Below, piece after piece: positions 10,361 to 20,349 of a stretch of DNA of 64,000 nucleotides. The translations under genes and the position numbers were made by a program. Below the pieces are notes generated by a model. That model was given only the letters and a program-made list of their open reading frames with translations. It did not search any database and was not told the origin of the DNA. Within the stretch, counting starts at the first letter, position 1, and each line of letters opens with the position of its first letter. The stretch comes from Candidatus Mycoplasma haematominutum 'Birmingham 1' (GTDB lineage: Bacteria > Bacillota_I > Bacilli_A > Mycoplasmatales > Mycoplasmoidaceae): contig NC_021007.1 in assembly GCF_000319365.1 (NCBI RefSeq), forward strand, positions 1 to 64,000, read 5' to 3'.

Positions 10361-11365
10361 ATGATTGAGAATAGAAATGATTGTTTGTTTTTTGCTATAA
10401 ATATTTCTGATTTATTAAAGAAAGAATTGTCAGAAAAATTTAACTTTCCTTTTTCAGAGATGAAATTAATTAATTTTCCAGATGGAGAGATATTTGCTCA
10501 ACCAAAATTATCAGTTAGGGGAAAAAAGGTGTTTATCTTTCATAGCTTGTCGTCACCTGTGAATGAAAATTTCATGAAATTATTGATAATTATTGATGCA
10601 TGCAAAAGATCTTCAGCAAGGGAAATTAATTTGATAATTCCATATTTAGCTTATTCAAGGCAAGATAGAAAAACTGAAGAAAGAGCTGCCATTACCTCTA
10701 AATTAGTATCTGATCTGATTAGTAATTCTGGAGCCAGCAGGATTACCACTCTAGATTTACACTCAGATCAGATAGAGGGTTTTTTTAGGATTCCAATAGA
10801 TCATCTTTATTCAATACATTTATTTGCTGAGTATTTTTTGAATAATTACAGAGACAAGATTGAGGATTTTGTGATAGTTTCTCCAGATTTCGGCGCCGCT
10901 AAAAAAGCCAGAACACTTTCTAATTTACTTTCCATTCCTATAGTAATTATGGAGAAAATTAGAAGTAAAGAAGGGGATATTCAAGAGCAGCATGTTTATG
11001 GTCAGGTAAACTTCAAAAATTGTTTAATTTTTGACGACATTATTGGAACAGGAGGGACTGTTATTAAAGCTGCTAGAAGACTTAAGGAATTAGGAGCAAA
11101 ATCAGTGATTATCGGAGCTACTCATGGTTTATTTTCAGGGAAGGCAGAAACAATTTTTAGAGAGGCTTATGTTGAAAAAATATTTGAAAAAATTGTAGTA
11201 ACAGATTGTGTTCCACTAGTACAAAATGTTTCTTTTGTAGAAGTTATAAGTATTTCTAAATTACTCGCTCAAGTAGTAAATATTTATGTTAAAGGAGTAG
11301 GTTCTATCTCGGAAATTTATTCTAATTGAACTAGTGAATTAAATCAAAAATTGAGTTTAATTTAG
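10361..11365 (+). CDS. prs: Ribose-phosphate pyrophosphokinase
   Basis: A 334-residue PRPP synthase making PRPP from ribose-5-phosphate and ATP for nucleotide salvage. Family motifs seen are NFPDGE (about residue 41), DLHSDQIEGFF (metal and ATP loop, about residues 134-144), VSPDFGAAKKA (about residue 176) and the PRPP-binding DDIIGTGGT (about residues 226-234). It starts with ATG 8 bases after cls. One UGA Trp lies near the C-terminus. The stop TAG lies in the same frame as the start of tyrS 12 bases downstream. Confidence 0.94.
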
Positions 11366-11374
11366 AAATTTTTT

Positions 11375-12604
11375 ATTTCTACAAATTTAGACAAGGGAGA
11401 TTTTTTTAAAGAACTTAAAAATAGAAATTTAATATACGATAGCACCCCGGAAGGGGAGCTCCGGAAGATATTAAATGCAAATGGAGGAATTTATATAGGA
11501 TTTGATTTAACCGCTCCCTCTTTACATTGAGGACACTTTTTGTTGTTGCAAATACTAAATAGAGCTTCAGAATATCAGATTAAAACTGTAATAATTCTTG
11601 GAGATTTTACCACTCAAATAGGAGATGCCTCTTTAAGAAAGGAGGATCGAAATAGATTGGATATTTCTGAACAAAATAAAAATTTACAGTTAATAAAAGT
11701 TCAATTATCTAAGTTTTCTCCAAACTCAAAAATATTATTAAATTCAACTTTTTATAACAATTTTTCTATTTCTTTTTTATCTGAAACTTTAAATTTTTTT
11801 AAGCTATCTCAATTGCTATCTAAAGATTTTTTAAAGTGCAGATTAAAAAATCAAACATTAACTTTGAAAGATATTTTTTATCCAGTTTTACAATCCTATG
11901 ATTTTTATCAACTTTTTTTAAAAGAAGGAATACAAATTCAAATGGGAGGACAAGATCAGTGAGGAAATATTACTACCGGTATGGAATTCATTAGGAAAAA
12001 TAAAAATTTGGCCCTTACTGGAGGCTTTACAGTACCTTTACTTACCGACTCTAAGGGACAAAAGTTTGGAAAAAGTGGAAAAAATACACTTTTTCTCTGT
12101 GAAAATTTAACACCTCCATATAAATGTTTTCAATATTTTTGAAATCTTTCAGATGAAAAAATAAAAGAATTATCGTGTTTTATTTTTGATAATTCTGCTA
12201 AATTGGATAAATGTGACTCTCCTAAAACTTTAAAGGAACGAGTGATAAAATACTTTTTTTCCCAAATTTACTCTAGCTTAAGATTTTCCAAAATTCAAAA
12301 AATTTCCCAACTTTTGTTTTCCAATAGCAACTTGAATTCCGATCAATTACAGTTAATTGGAGAGGAAATACCTTTTTATTCTGCATCAGAATTTCCAAAT
12401 CTTTCAGAGATATTAATTAAATTGGGACTTTCATTTTCTCATAGTGAATCCAAAAGGTTAGTGGAGCATGAAAAATGCATTTATTGTTTTGATTATCAGT
12501 GTAAAAATCATAAGGAAAAATTAGATAAAAATATTGGTAAAGATTCTTATTTTTTGATTCAGAAAGGTGAAAAAGAATTTGGATTATTTAAGTTAATCAA
12601 TTAG
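11375..12604 (+). CDS. tyrS: Tyrosyl-tRNA synthetase
   Basis: A 409-residue class I synthetase. The HIGH-type motif is HWGH within SLHWGHFLLL, and the KMSKS-type motif is KFGKS. Also clear are IYIGFDLTAPS, GDFTTQIGD and QMGGQDQWGN, all typical TyrRS segments. A C-terminal S4-like region covers the last 70 or so residues. No ATG, GTG or TTG exists before the conserved FFKELKNRNLIYDST beginning, so ATT at 11375 is proposed; TTA at 11387 is another option. UGA codons encode Trp. The frame continues from that of prs after the prs TAG stop. Confidence 0.9.
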
Positions 12605-12609
12605 TATAA

Positions 12610-13992
12610 ATGATTCTTTTAGACAAAATAATTCAAAAAATATTGGCTTCAAAAATAAAACACAATTTTTTAGCAAAAATGATTGGCGAGAAAGAGATGG
12701 AATTAATATTTTCTGAGCTGAAATATGAATTTGTTCAGTCGGATGTGAATTTTGAAGTAGCTACAAAATTTTTTCAAGATATTAGAAATGAAATCAAGTC
12801 AGAAAACAAAATTTTTATGGGCAAGGAGGAAGTGCAGTTGGAAATTTATCAGAAAATTAAAGACAAACTTATTGAATCTCTTGGAGTTCAAGCTCAACCA
12901 CTGAAACTGAAATCAAATGGTCGAACAAAACTACTATTAGTAGGAGTAAATGGGGTAGGAAAAACTACTACTCTCGGAAAATTGTCATATTATCTGCAAA
13001 ATAAAAAGGGAATAAAAACAATAGAAGCTGTAAGTTTGGATTCAAATAGAGCGGCGGCTTTTCCCCAGTTGCAACAATTAGTGGCTCCATTAAAAATTTC
13101 TAGTTATTTTGTACCTCTAATAGAAGGAGAGGGAGGATTGCTATCATTTGAGGAAAGTTACAAAAATAAAAATATTGAGGTTACATTGTATGACAGTGGA
13201 GGAATTTTACCTAAAGATGAAGAAAGTCTAAGACATTTACGCAAAATATGAGAAATAATTAAACCCACAGAAACAATTATGGTGTTAGATGCCCTAGCAG
13301 GACAAGAAGCTTTAGAAATGGTACGTTTATTTCATGATAGCATCACATTAGATAGCCTAATTGTGACTAAATCAGACTCTATGTCTCCACTAGGGGCCGC
13401 CCTTTCGGCACACTATTTCTTTGGCTTACCAATCAAGTTTTTAGGGGAAGGGGAGCATCTTACAGATTTAGTTATTTTCCATCCGGATAGAATTGTCTCT
13501 CGACTTTTGGGGGAAGGGGATGTAGAAGGTTTGGCAGAGAAAATAAAAGAAAGTGCAGTTGCCACCAATTTATGTAGTGTAGAAAATTCTATTTTTAAGT
13601 TTTTGAAGGGTCAATTTGATTTGGAAGATCTAATAGTTCAAATGAGAGAAATTAAAAAAGTGGGCTCTTTCGGGAATTTGGCTAAATTTTTTCCCAATTT
13701 AGGAATTTTCTCCCAAACACTGATAAATAAATCAGATGAATTAGAAGAGGAATTTAGGAAGTGGGAGATTTTAATTCAATCTATGACTTCAGCAGAAAGA
13801 AGGAATCCCAAGTTATTTAAAAAGGAAAGCAGCCGTAGATCTAGGGTAATTAAAGGATCAGGAAGGAAACCTGAGGAATTAAATAGATTACTTTCAAGGT
13901 GGGAAATTACTAAAAAAAAGGCTGAGGAGATTGGCCATAAAGTATTACAGGGAGGAGGAGATTGAATGCAAATTTTTAATCACTTAAAATAG
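12610..13992 (+). CDS. ffh: Signal recognition particle protein Ffh
   Basis: A 460-residue SRP54 GTPase that targets nascent membrane proteins. The N domain is followed by the G domain with GVNGVGKTTT (about residues 114-123), SLDSNRAAA in place of the usual DTYR-type box, DSGG at G3 and TKSD at G4. The C-terminal M domain includes the SGRKPEELNRLL RNA-binding segment. The G-domain motifs are slightly divergent (DSGG rather than DTAG), although length and order are normal. It starts at ATG 5 bases after tyrS. Confidence 0.92.
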
Positions 13993-14009
13993 GATTTTTC
14001 AGGACAATA

Positions 14010-14015
14010 TATAAT
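14010..14015 (+). promoter_or_regulatory. Candidate -10 box for tRNA-Arg and the rpsF operon
   Basis: A perfect TATAAT lies 18 bases before the mature 5' end of tRNA-Arg. The -35 region is not clear. It could drive both the tRNA and the rpsF-ssb-rpsR-dnaB genes behind it. Confidence 0.45.
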
Positions 14016-14033
14016 AACTTAAAGAAGGAGAAT

Positions 14034-14111
14034 GTAGCAATAGCTCAATTGGGATAGAGCACAAACCTTCTAAGTTTGCGGCTGTAGGTTCGAGTCCTTC
14101 TTGCTACGCCA
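14034..14111 (+). tRNA. tRNA-Arg (TCT)
   Basis: Acceptor arms GTAGCAA and TTGCTAC, a D-arm, anticodon stem CAAAC/GTTTG with loop CTTCTAA, a T-arm with GGTTCGAGTCC, and an encoded CCA. The anticodon TCT reads AGA and AGG, heavily used Arg codons in this sequence. Length is 78 nt. rpsF starts 15 bases downstream. Confidence 0.96.
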
Positions 14112-14126
14112 TTATTAATCAGTAAG

Positions 14127-14549
14127 TTGCCTAAATATGAAATAATGTTTTTACTAGATGCTGATTGCAGCGAAATAGAATCAGCAAGAGAAATTAAACC
14201 TCTTTTAGATTTGTTTGAGGGAGAGCAAGATTATAAAATGAACGTTTCTTGGTCTGACGAATTAGCTTATCCCATAAAACACAAAAGACAGGCACATAGG
14301 TATTTGTTGAATTTCACTCTTTTCGATATAGAGAAGATAGCTGAATTTAGAAAATTATCTTCTTTAAATCCCAAAATTTTGAGACACTTAATCATTAATG
14401 TAGAAAAGAGTTATGGTTACAGAAGAAGTATTAATCCTAAGAGAATGGCAATAGCAGAAAAGAAGTTTCAAAAATATCAAGAATTTAGAAGAAGGCGGCA
14501 GAGAACTAGCGAAAGAATGCAATTTAAACCTCCTGTGAATCCTCTTTAG
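14127..14549 (+). CDS. rpsF: 30S ribosomal protein S6
   Basis: A 140-residue S6 protein; YEIMFLLDADC at the N-terminus and the central AYPIKHKRQAHRYLLNF are typical. S6 binds S18 on the central domain of 16S rRNA. The start is TTG at 14127, as no ATG fits. It heads the classic rpsF-ssb-rpsR order. Its stop codon lies inside a terminator-like hairpin (14541-14563), which may reduce readthrough to ssb. Confidence 0.92.
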   Translation: MPKYEIMFLLDADCSEIESAREIKPLLDLFEGEQDYKMNVSWSDELAYPIKHKRQAHRYLLNFTLFDIEKIAEFRKLSSLNPKILRHLIINVEKSYGYRRSINPKRMAIAEKKFQKYQEFRRRRQRTSERMQFKPPVNPL

Positions 14550-14563
14550 GGAGAGGTTTTTTT
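14541..14563 (+). terminator. Attenuator-like hairpin across the rpsF stop codon
   Basis: Arms CCTCT and AGAGG are followed by seven T, and the stem-loop spans the rpsF stop. ssb starts three bases after the T run, so this can act as a partial terminator within the operon. Confidence 0.55.
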
Positions 14564-14565
14564 AA

Positions 14566-15075
14566 ATGCTTCCCAGAGGATATTTAATAGGTAATTTTAC
14601 CGCGGATCCAGTACCCGGAATAACTAATAATTCGTTAGATTTTTCTAGATTTTCTGTAGCTTGCAATGAAAATTACACTAGGGCTAATCAGGCAGCGAAA
14701 ACCCATTATTATCAGTGCATTGCATGAGGCAAAAGAGCTCAATATATTTCTACTTATCTCAAAAAAGGAGATAGTGTATTTATAGAATTTACCCTTTTGA
14801 CTAATAATTACACAAATATAGAGGGAAGGGTTATCAAAAGAGTAGATCTCCAGGTGGAGAAGATAGAAATGCTGTATCAAAGACTTAACAAAACTTTTTC
14901 TTCCGGAATAGTCTCTAATGAGACAAATGTAGAGGAGAAGGAATTGTTAAGGAATCAGGAAATATTGCTGGACAATACTCACCCCTCTTCGGATAAGACG
15001 GAAACTAAAGAAGAAGAAATTGATGTAGATTTATCAGAAATTTATAACATTGCAGCAAATAGCGAAAAAGAATAG
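14566..15075 (+). CDS. ssb: Single-stranded DNA-binding protein
   Basis: A 169-residue SSB. The N-terminal OB fold is recognisable from RGYLIGNFTADPV, FSVACNENYT and YYQCIAWGKRA, with Trp from UGA, through about residue 105. The C-terminal half is acidic and disordered, but it ends in Glu/Lys-rich sequence instead of the usual DDDIPF tip. It lies between rpsF and rpsR as in most bacteria. ATG start. The missing canonical tip suggests weaker or different partner binding. Confidence 0.88.
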
Positions 15076-15438
15076 ATGGAATTTTCTAGTGAAGAGTTAA
15101 AAGAATCAGGAGACAGCACTCATAGTAACGAAGGAGAAAATTTAGCCCAATCTACCCCTACAGAGACTAAAGGGGAATCTCCTCTTCCCGCAAGGTCTTC
15201 TAGGGGTAATTTCGAAAGAAAGAGGAAAAATCGTTATAAAAAGAATTGTTGACTTTGTCGACAGGGAAAGTTATTAATTGACTATAAAGAAGCAGAATTA
15301 TTGAAAAACTATCTCCGAAGATATAACAAAATACTTATTCATAAAGTTTCAGGAAATTGCCTTAAACATCAACATCAATTAGCACAAGCTATTAAAAGAG
15401 CTCGATTTATAGCTCTTTTACCTTTCGTTCCGGAATAA
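15076..15438 (+). CDS. rpsR: 30S ribosomal protein S18
   Basis: A 120-residue S18. A long, polar N-terminal extension of about 55 residues precedes the core, which contains CWLCRQGKLLIDYKE, LLKNYL and IKRARFIALLPF. The core assembles with S6 in the small subunit. The ATG immediately follows the ssb stop. Two cysteines near the core start form a CxxC pair, as in zinc-type S18 proteins. Confidence 0.92.
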
Positions 15439-15473
15439 AAAAATAACATAGATATCTTGTAATTTAAAGGGGA

Positions 15474-15497
15474 ATTCCTCCTGCATGAAGGAGGAAT
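15474..15497 (+). promoter_or_regulatory. Hairpin enclosing the dnaB start codon
   Basis: Arms ATTCCTCC (15474-15481) and GGAGGAAT (15490-15497) leave the ATG of dnaB (15485-15487) in an eight-base loop. The right arm is coding. The fold would affect ribosome access to the start codon. Confidence 0.5.
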
Positions 15498-16927
15498 ATC
15501 CTCCCGAAAGTCAAGAGCGTGTTGTTTCTGATATTTTGTGAGCAGAAAAAGCAGTTCTCGCCTCATATATATATAACTATCCCGAAGTCATTAATTTTTC
15601 AGAAATTGAAGCTATTTCTCCCGCTTTTTTTCAAAATCAGTACGCCAGAGAAATTTTTAAAACCCTTTCTACTCTAGAAGTTCAAGATGGAAAATTTGAC
15701 AGAGTTTTAATTTATGAAGCATTAAAGCAAAATCCCAATGTTGATTCCCAATTTTTAGAAGATTGTGATAAATTCTTAGAAAATTTACCAAGAGGTACTC
15801 ATTACTATAATTTCAGAAAATATCTTGAGATTTTGAGAAATAATTGAATTAAAAAGGAGTTAAATAATCTTTCTAGAGAAATTTTGCAGACTCGTTGAAA
15901 TTTAGAAAATATGAATGATTTAATTGCTAAATGAGAACGTTCTTTTCTCGATATAACTCTTAAAGATAGAAAGTTGAATTATTTAAGTGCTGGAGAAGTA
16001 GTTAAGTCTTATAACGAATTAGTGGAATTAAATCAGAAAGAAAAGAATAATTATTTTTTAAAAACAGGATTTCATCCTTTAGATTTAAAAATTAAGGGTT
16101 TTAAACCTGGCCAGTTTTTAGTTATTGCTTCTAGACCAGGAATAGGTAAAACAACATTTGCATTAAATTTGGTAAATAATAATTTATCTAAAATAACTCC
16201 CCCTTTTCAATCCGAAAAAGAACATGCCATTGGTATTTTTTCGCTAGAAATGGTTAAGGAAATAATCATGGAAAAGTTGCTAGCCATAGACTCTAAAACC
16301 GAATTGTTTACATTACAACGGGAAATGGAGGGAAAAAGAATAGAACAGCAAGATAGAGAGGTGATTGAATCTTCTAAGAGAAAAATTGCTCAGGCCAAAT
16401 TACTGTTCTGCGATGACGCCAATATAACCTTAGGGAAGATTATTGCAACTATTAAATTGTGGAGTCGAAAGTATCTACTTAAGTTGGTCATTATTGATTA
16501 TTTACAGCTAATTAATTTACCCTTAGAGAGGGAATTTAATAATATAAATGCAAATCAAAAAATTAGCTTAATTTCCAGACAGTTAAAAGTTTTATCTATT
16601 GATTTGAATATTTGTATTTTGTCTCTTTCTCAATTAAATAGAAAATTAGAGGAACGAAAGGGAGCTGATAAAGTTCCAATGCTTTCAGATTTAAGAGATT
16701 CCGGTTCTATCGAACAAGATGCAGACATTGTTATTTTTTTGTATCCTACTAAAAGCAAAAAAATAAAACCAGAAGAATTAGTCGAATCGGTTAATGAATC
16801 AGAATTTGAAAAGGAAGATGATTCGCATGAAATTTCACTAAAAATTGGTAAGAATAGATACGGTCCTACTGGAGTTATTCGATTTAATCACAATCGAGAA
16901 TATGGAAAATTTTCACTGAGTAGATAG
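15485..16927 (+). CDS. dnaB: Replicative DNA helicase DnaB
   Basis: A 480-residue DnaB-type helicase. The N-terminal helical domain (about residues 1-130) is followed by the RecA-like motor: ASRPGIGKTTFA (Walker A, about residues 215-226), FSLEM, VIIDYLQLI (Walker B, about residues 338-346) and SDLRDSGSIEQDAD with the later GPTG loop. It unwinds DNA at the fork as a hexamer. Four or more UGA Trp codons sit in the N-terminal part. The start ATG lies in a hairpin loop. A strong terminator follows. Confidence 0.93.
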
Positions 16928-16930
16928 AAA

Positions 16931-16960
16931 AAAGAGGGGGATATCCCCCCTCTCTTTAAT
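16931..16960. terminator. Bidirectional terminator between dnaB and the tRNA cluster
   Basis: Arms GAGGGGG and CCCCCTC around an ATATC loop, flanked by A-rich sequence on the left and T-rich sequence on the right. It can end both dnaB (plus) and the tRNA-Leu transcript (minus). Confidence 0.75.
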
Positions 16961-16977
16961 TATTTATTATTGCAATT

Positions 16978-17065
16978 TGGTGCGTTTAGAGGGAATCGAA
17001 CCCACACATCTTTTTAAGATACTAGCTCCTAAGGCTAGCGCGTCTGCCAGTTCCGCCATAAACGC
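16978..17065 (-). tRNA. tRNA-Leu (TAG)
   Basis: An 88-nt tRNA with acceptor GCGTTTA/TAAACGC, a long variable arm as expected for Leu, anticodon stem CTAGC/GCTAG with anticodon TAG, and an encoded CCA. Confidence 0.96.
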
Positions 17066-17080
17066 TTAGTCGTGCAAATC

Positions 17081-17155
17081 TGGTGCCGAATACAGGATTC
17101 TAACCCGTCTCAATCGATTACAAGTCGATCGCTTTTACTACTAAGCTAATCCGGC
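17081..17155 (-). tRNA. tRNA-Thr (TGT)
   Basis: Acceptor GCCGGAT pairs with ATTCGGC (one wobble pair). Anticodon stem ATCGA/TCGAT carries loop CTTGTAA with anticodon TGT. CCA is encoded. Length 75 nt. Confidence 0.95.
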
Positions 17156-17157
17156 AT

Positions 17158-17232
17158 TGGTGGAATGTGAGGGATTTGAACCCCCGACCTACTGCTTGTA
17201 AGGCAGTTGCTCTCCCACTGAGCTAACATTCC
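17158..17232 (-). tRNA. tRNA-Val (TAC)
   Basis: Acceptor GGAATGT/ACATTCC, anticodon stem ACTGC/GCAGT with loop CTTACAA and anticodon TAC, a GGTTCAAATCC T-arm and CCA. Length 75 nt. Confidence 0.96.
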
Positions 17233-17236
17233 TTAA

Positions 17237-17312
17237 TGGCGATCTGTATGGGATTCAAACCCATGCATGCATGCGTGAAAGGCATGTGTGTTAATCACTT
17301 CACCAACAGACC
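17237..17312 (-). tRNA. tRNA-Glu (TTC)
   Basis: Acceptor GGTCTGT pairs with ACAGATC through one wobble pair. Anticodon stem CATGC/GCATG holds loop CTTTCAC with anticodon TTC. The discriminator is G, as usual for Glu, and CCA is encoded. Length 76 nt. Confidence 0.95.
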
Positions 17313-17321
17313 TTATTTTAT

Positions 17322-17396
17322 TGGCGGCCACAGCAGGGATCGAACCTGCGACCAAACGGTTAACAGCCGTTTGCTCTACCACTGAGCTATATGGCC
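17322..17396 (-). tRNA. tRNA-Asn (GTT)
   Basis: First gene of the five-tRNA minus-strand cluster. Acceptor GGCCATA pairs with TGTGGCC (one wobble); anticodon stem AACGG/CCGTT has anticodon GTT. CCA is encoded. A TAATAT box lies about ten bases upstream on the minus strand (17407-17412) and may be the cluster promoter. Confidence 0.95.
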
Positions 17397-17462
17397 AACT
17401 CCAAAAATATTAAAAAAATTTAACTAAAAACTCACGGAAAAAATTAACTTCTATAGAGTAAA

Positions 17463-17484
17463 TTTAGTCCGTTTAGAGACTAAA
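17463..17484 (+). promoter_or_regulatory. Inverted repeat in the tRNA-Asn / YitT-like intergenic region
   Basis: Arms TTTAGTC and GACTAAA separated by eight bases, in the 144-base divergent spacer. It could be an operator or a leader hairpin of the membrane-protein gene. No known regulator motif is recognised. Confidence 0.3.
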
Positions 17485-17540
17485 TCAGTCTTAGATTGAT
17501 TGTAAATTTTGAATTCTTTAGTAACTTATAGGAGCTATTT

Positions 17541-18704
17541 GTGTCGACTCTTAGTTCTTCATGTTATCACCCAGATCATCCCCAAACTAGAGATACCAGA
17601 AATTTAACACTTAAAAGTACTGGAGGGGTTTCCTTCCAGTATTTTTGAGCTCTAAAAGATAAAAGAGCTAAGTTATCACTAATACTACTTCTTTCAGTTC
17701 TTTCAGGATGTCTTAATTTTTTCTTTGTTGAGAGAGCTGGAATTTATAATCCAGGAATTTTTTCTGTTTGACAATCTCTCGCTCGATTACTAAAGAGTAG
17801 ATTAGATGAAACTAGCGGAAGAGTAGTTTATCTTGTATTTTTTTGGGGGATTAATTCAATCATGAATATAGTATTAGCTCTTTTAACTTATAAAGGTATT
17901 GGGATAGAGATGACTAAACTTAGCATTTGCTTCATAGTTGGTTCCGCAACAACCGGATTAATTCTTTCTAATTTACCCACTAATTGAAATTTACAACAGT
18001 TTTATTTATTTTCTAATCCCTTTTCCTCAACAACAAACAACAACGGTTCTATAAATTTCTTAACCTGAGATACTACTGAAAATGGAAAAAACAATACCTC
18101 TGGAGACGCGAAAGGAATCATTATCTTATTTATGTATGCAGTAGTTTTTTCTATTTTAAACTCATTAATTGCCTCTTTACTGTACGCCTTAGAGGCTTGT
18201 AGTGGAGGAGTAGATTGAATTATCTTCTATCTATTTAAAACCAAATCTTATTTTGCAAATAAATTGATGTTTCATGTAGGATTATCTCTTTCAGCTTTTT
18301 CATATATTGTTGGAAGCTATTTACCCTGGGCCCTAGGAAATGGCAGTAATAAAAAATTAGTTACAAATTTTTTCTCTCCTTTATTTTTCGCTTTACTAAG
18401 TTCTCTGTTTGTGCGGAAAATTGTATTTAAGATTTTTTATCCTAGATTTGAATATGTTAGTGTAAAAATTTTTACGGGCAAATTATGAGAAATTAGAGCA
18501 GCCTTAATTGAAGAGAAATTTAGACACAGTTTTACAATAGTTCCATCTTACGGAAGTTATTTATTGAGAGCTCAGTATCAATTGGAATTTGTTTGTCTTT
18601 TAATAGAATTACAGGAATTAGTTCGAATTATTAGAAAAATTGACAAAGATTGTTTTATTTGTTCTCTTCCAGTGAGGTCTCTTAATGCAAAGATAAGCAT
18701 CTAA
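17541..18704 (+). CDS. YitT-family membrane protein (DUF2179 C-terminus)
   Basis: A 387-residue protein with about five or six membrane spans between residues 45 and 315. A cytoplasmic C-terminal domain follows (about residues 318-387), with KLWEIRAALIEEKF, IVPSYGSY and RIIRKIDKDCFI, matching the DUF2179 domain of the YitT family. The family's function is unsettled. The GTG start at 17541 is preceded by AGGAG at 17530-17534, an acceptable ribosome site. An Asn/Ser/Thr-rich loop around residues 160-200 is unusual for the family. gapN follows after 7 bases. Confidence 0.78.
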
Positions 18705-18711
18705 TACTCGA

Positions 18712-20184
18712 ATGTTTAAGGCTAGCGCCTTTATTCATGGAGAGCCGGTGGATTCCTCAAATTTACCAATTAAAGAACTTTATTCAGCTGCGAATAGAGA
18801 ATTAATAGGTACTATCCCACTATTGGATAATCATCATCAAAAGAAACTTTTTGATTCCTCGATAGAAGGATATAAAAAATGAAGTCAAGTTAGTTCTGAA
18901 GTGAGAGAAAAATTTTTATTTCTCTTTGCTTCAAAATTGAAAGAACATCAGAGATGATTAACTCAATTAATTCAATTGGAGAGCGGAAAGTCTGAAGGAG
19001 AGGCAGAAAGTGAAATATTGCGAAGCATTGAATATATTACTGAGAGCATTCACGTTTATAACGAATTGATTAAAACACCCAGAGAATACAGTTCAGAAAA
19101 ATATCCCCTGATACCTGATGATTTACAAGCCGTTTATGTAAGAGCTCCACTAGGAGTAGTTTTGTCTATTACTCCATTCAATTATCCCCTAAATACCTTG
19201 ATAACTAAAATAACCCCAGCCATATTAATGGGAAATTCAGTAATTCAAAAGTCTTCAATGAACGGAGCATTAACAGGATGATTGGTATGCAAAATCTTCA
19301 ATGAACTTAGTCTAGAGGGATTCATGATTACTCCTGGAGTACTCAACTACTATACAGGCTCAGGATGAGAATTACAGAAATATATTGAAAACTATAAACC
19401 GGAGATTTCAGCACTTTCATTTACAGGAAGCAATAGAGCAGGGATTGCCATTTCGAGTGCACTGCCTGGAATTCCACAATCTCTAGAATTGAGCGCTCTT
19501 AATGTAGCTTTGATTTTGAAAGATGCAAACGTCGATAATGCAATACCAGAAATTTTGAAAGGAGCATTTAGTTTAAGTGGACAACGATGCACTTCACTTC
19601 AATTAGTGTGCGTTCCTCAAACCCTTTTAAATATTTTTGAGGAAAAAATAATAACAGAGTTGCACAAATTTAGTGTTTCCAAAACCCCTATTGTTGACTC
19701 AAATACTATTTTTCAAATTAAAGAAGCTTATGAAGAAGCGATTAGTAAAGGAGCTAAATTACTTACAGCACCGATAAACTGAAATAACATAAAGCAACCT
19801 TTGCTAGATAATGTAGTTTTTTCCAGAGTATCTTTTGAGATGAAATTAGCTCGAGAAGAATTATTTGGACCGATTTTAGGGATAGTTTCGTATATTAATT
19901 TGGAGGAAACCGTTGAAAAAATTAATGAAATTGGATTTGGATTGCAGTCTTCTGTTTTTTCTGAGAATTTTGATAAAGCGGTGGAGATTTCATCCAAAAT
20001 CGATGTAGGTCGAATAAATATAAATATGGCTCCAGCACGATCTCCCGACTATCTTCCATTTCCCGCCTCTAGAAAATCAGGGAATAGCGAACAGGGAATT
20101 GTTAATGCTCTGTATTTTTTTTCAAAATTTAGGGGGATTGTATATAAAAACCCATCTCCAAATACATCAATATCGAGAAGATAA
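18712..20184 (+). CDS. gapN: Non-phosphorylating glyceraldehyde-3-phosphate dehydrogenase (GapN-like aldehyde dehydrogenase)
   Basis: A 490-residue aldehyde dehydrogenase. ITPFNYP (about residues 161-167), LSFTGS and the catalytic Cys in GQRCTSLQL (about residue 291) are visible. The late segment GRININMAPARSPDYLPFP matches the GapN subgroup, which oxidises glyceraldehyde-3-phosphate to 3-phosphoglycerate while making NADPH. The reaction skips phosphoglycerate kinase and its ATP. Pgi, TpiA and GpmI for the same pathway are in this window. Another aldehyde substrate cannot be excluded from sequence alone. A perfect hairpin terminator follows. Confidence 0.85.
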
Positions 20185-20186
20185 CA

Positions 20187-20216
20187 AGTTTAATAGAAAA
20201 TTTTTTCTATTAAACT
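20187..20216 (+). terminator. Terminator after gapN
   Basis: A 14-bp inverted repeat, AGTTTAATAGAAAA with its complement, separated by two T. AT-rich and strong by length. It separates gapN from the gyrase genes. Confidence 0.7.
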
Positions 20217-20349
20217 CTAAAATTTAAAAAAGTGGTTTTTTACTTACTAAAAGTTAGAAAAACTTACTCTAAATTTGTTCACTTAAAGATTTTGCGATAA
20301 TATTTCAATAGCTATTTAATTACAACGTTTTAAGGATATGAATTAATAT

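Noticed and set aside
15375-15566. Minus-strand frame over rpsR and the dnaB start
   Set aside because: It is antisense to two well-supported genes and has no family resemblance.
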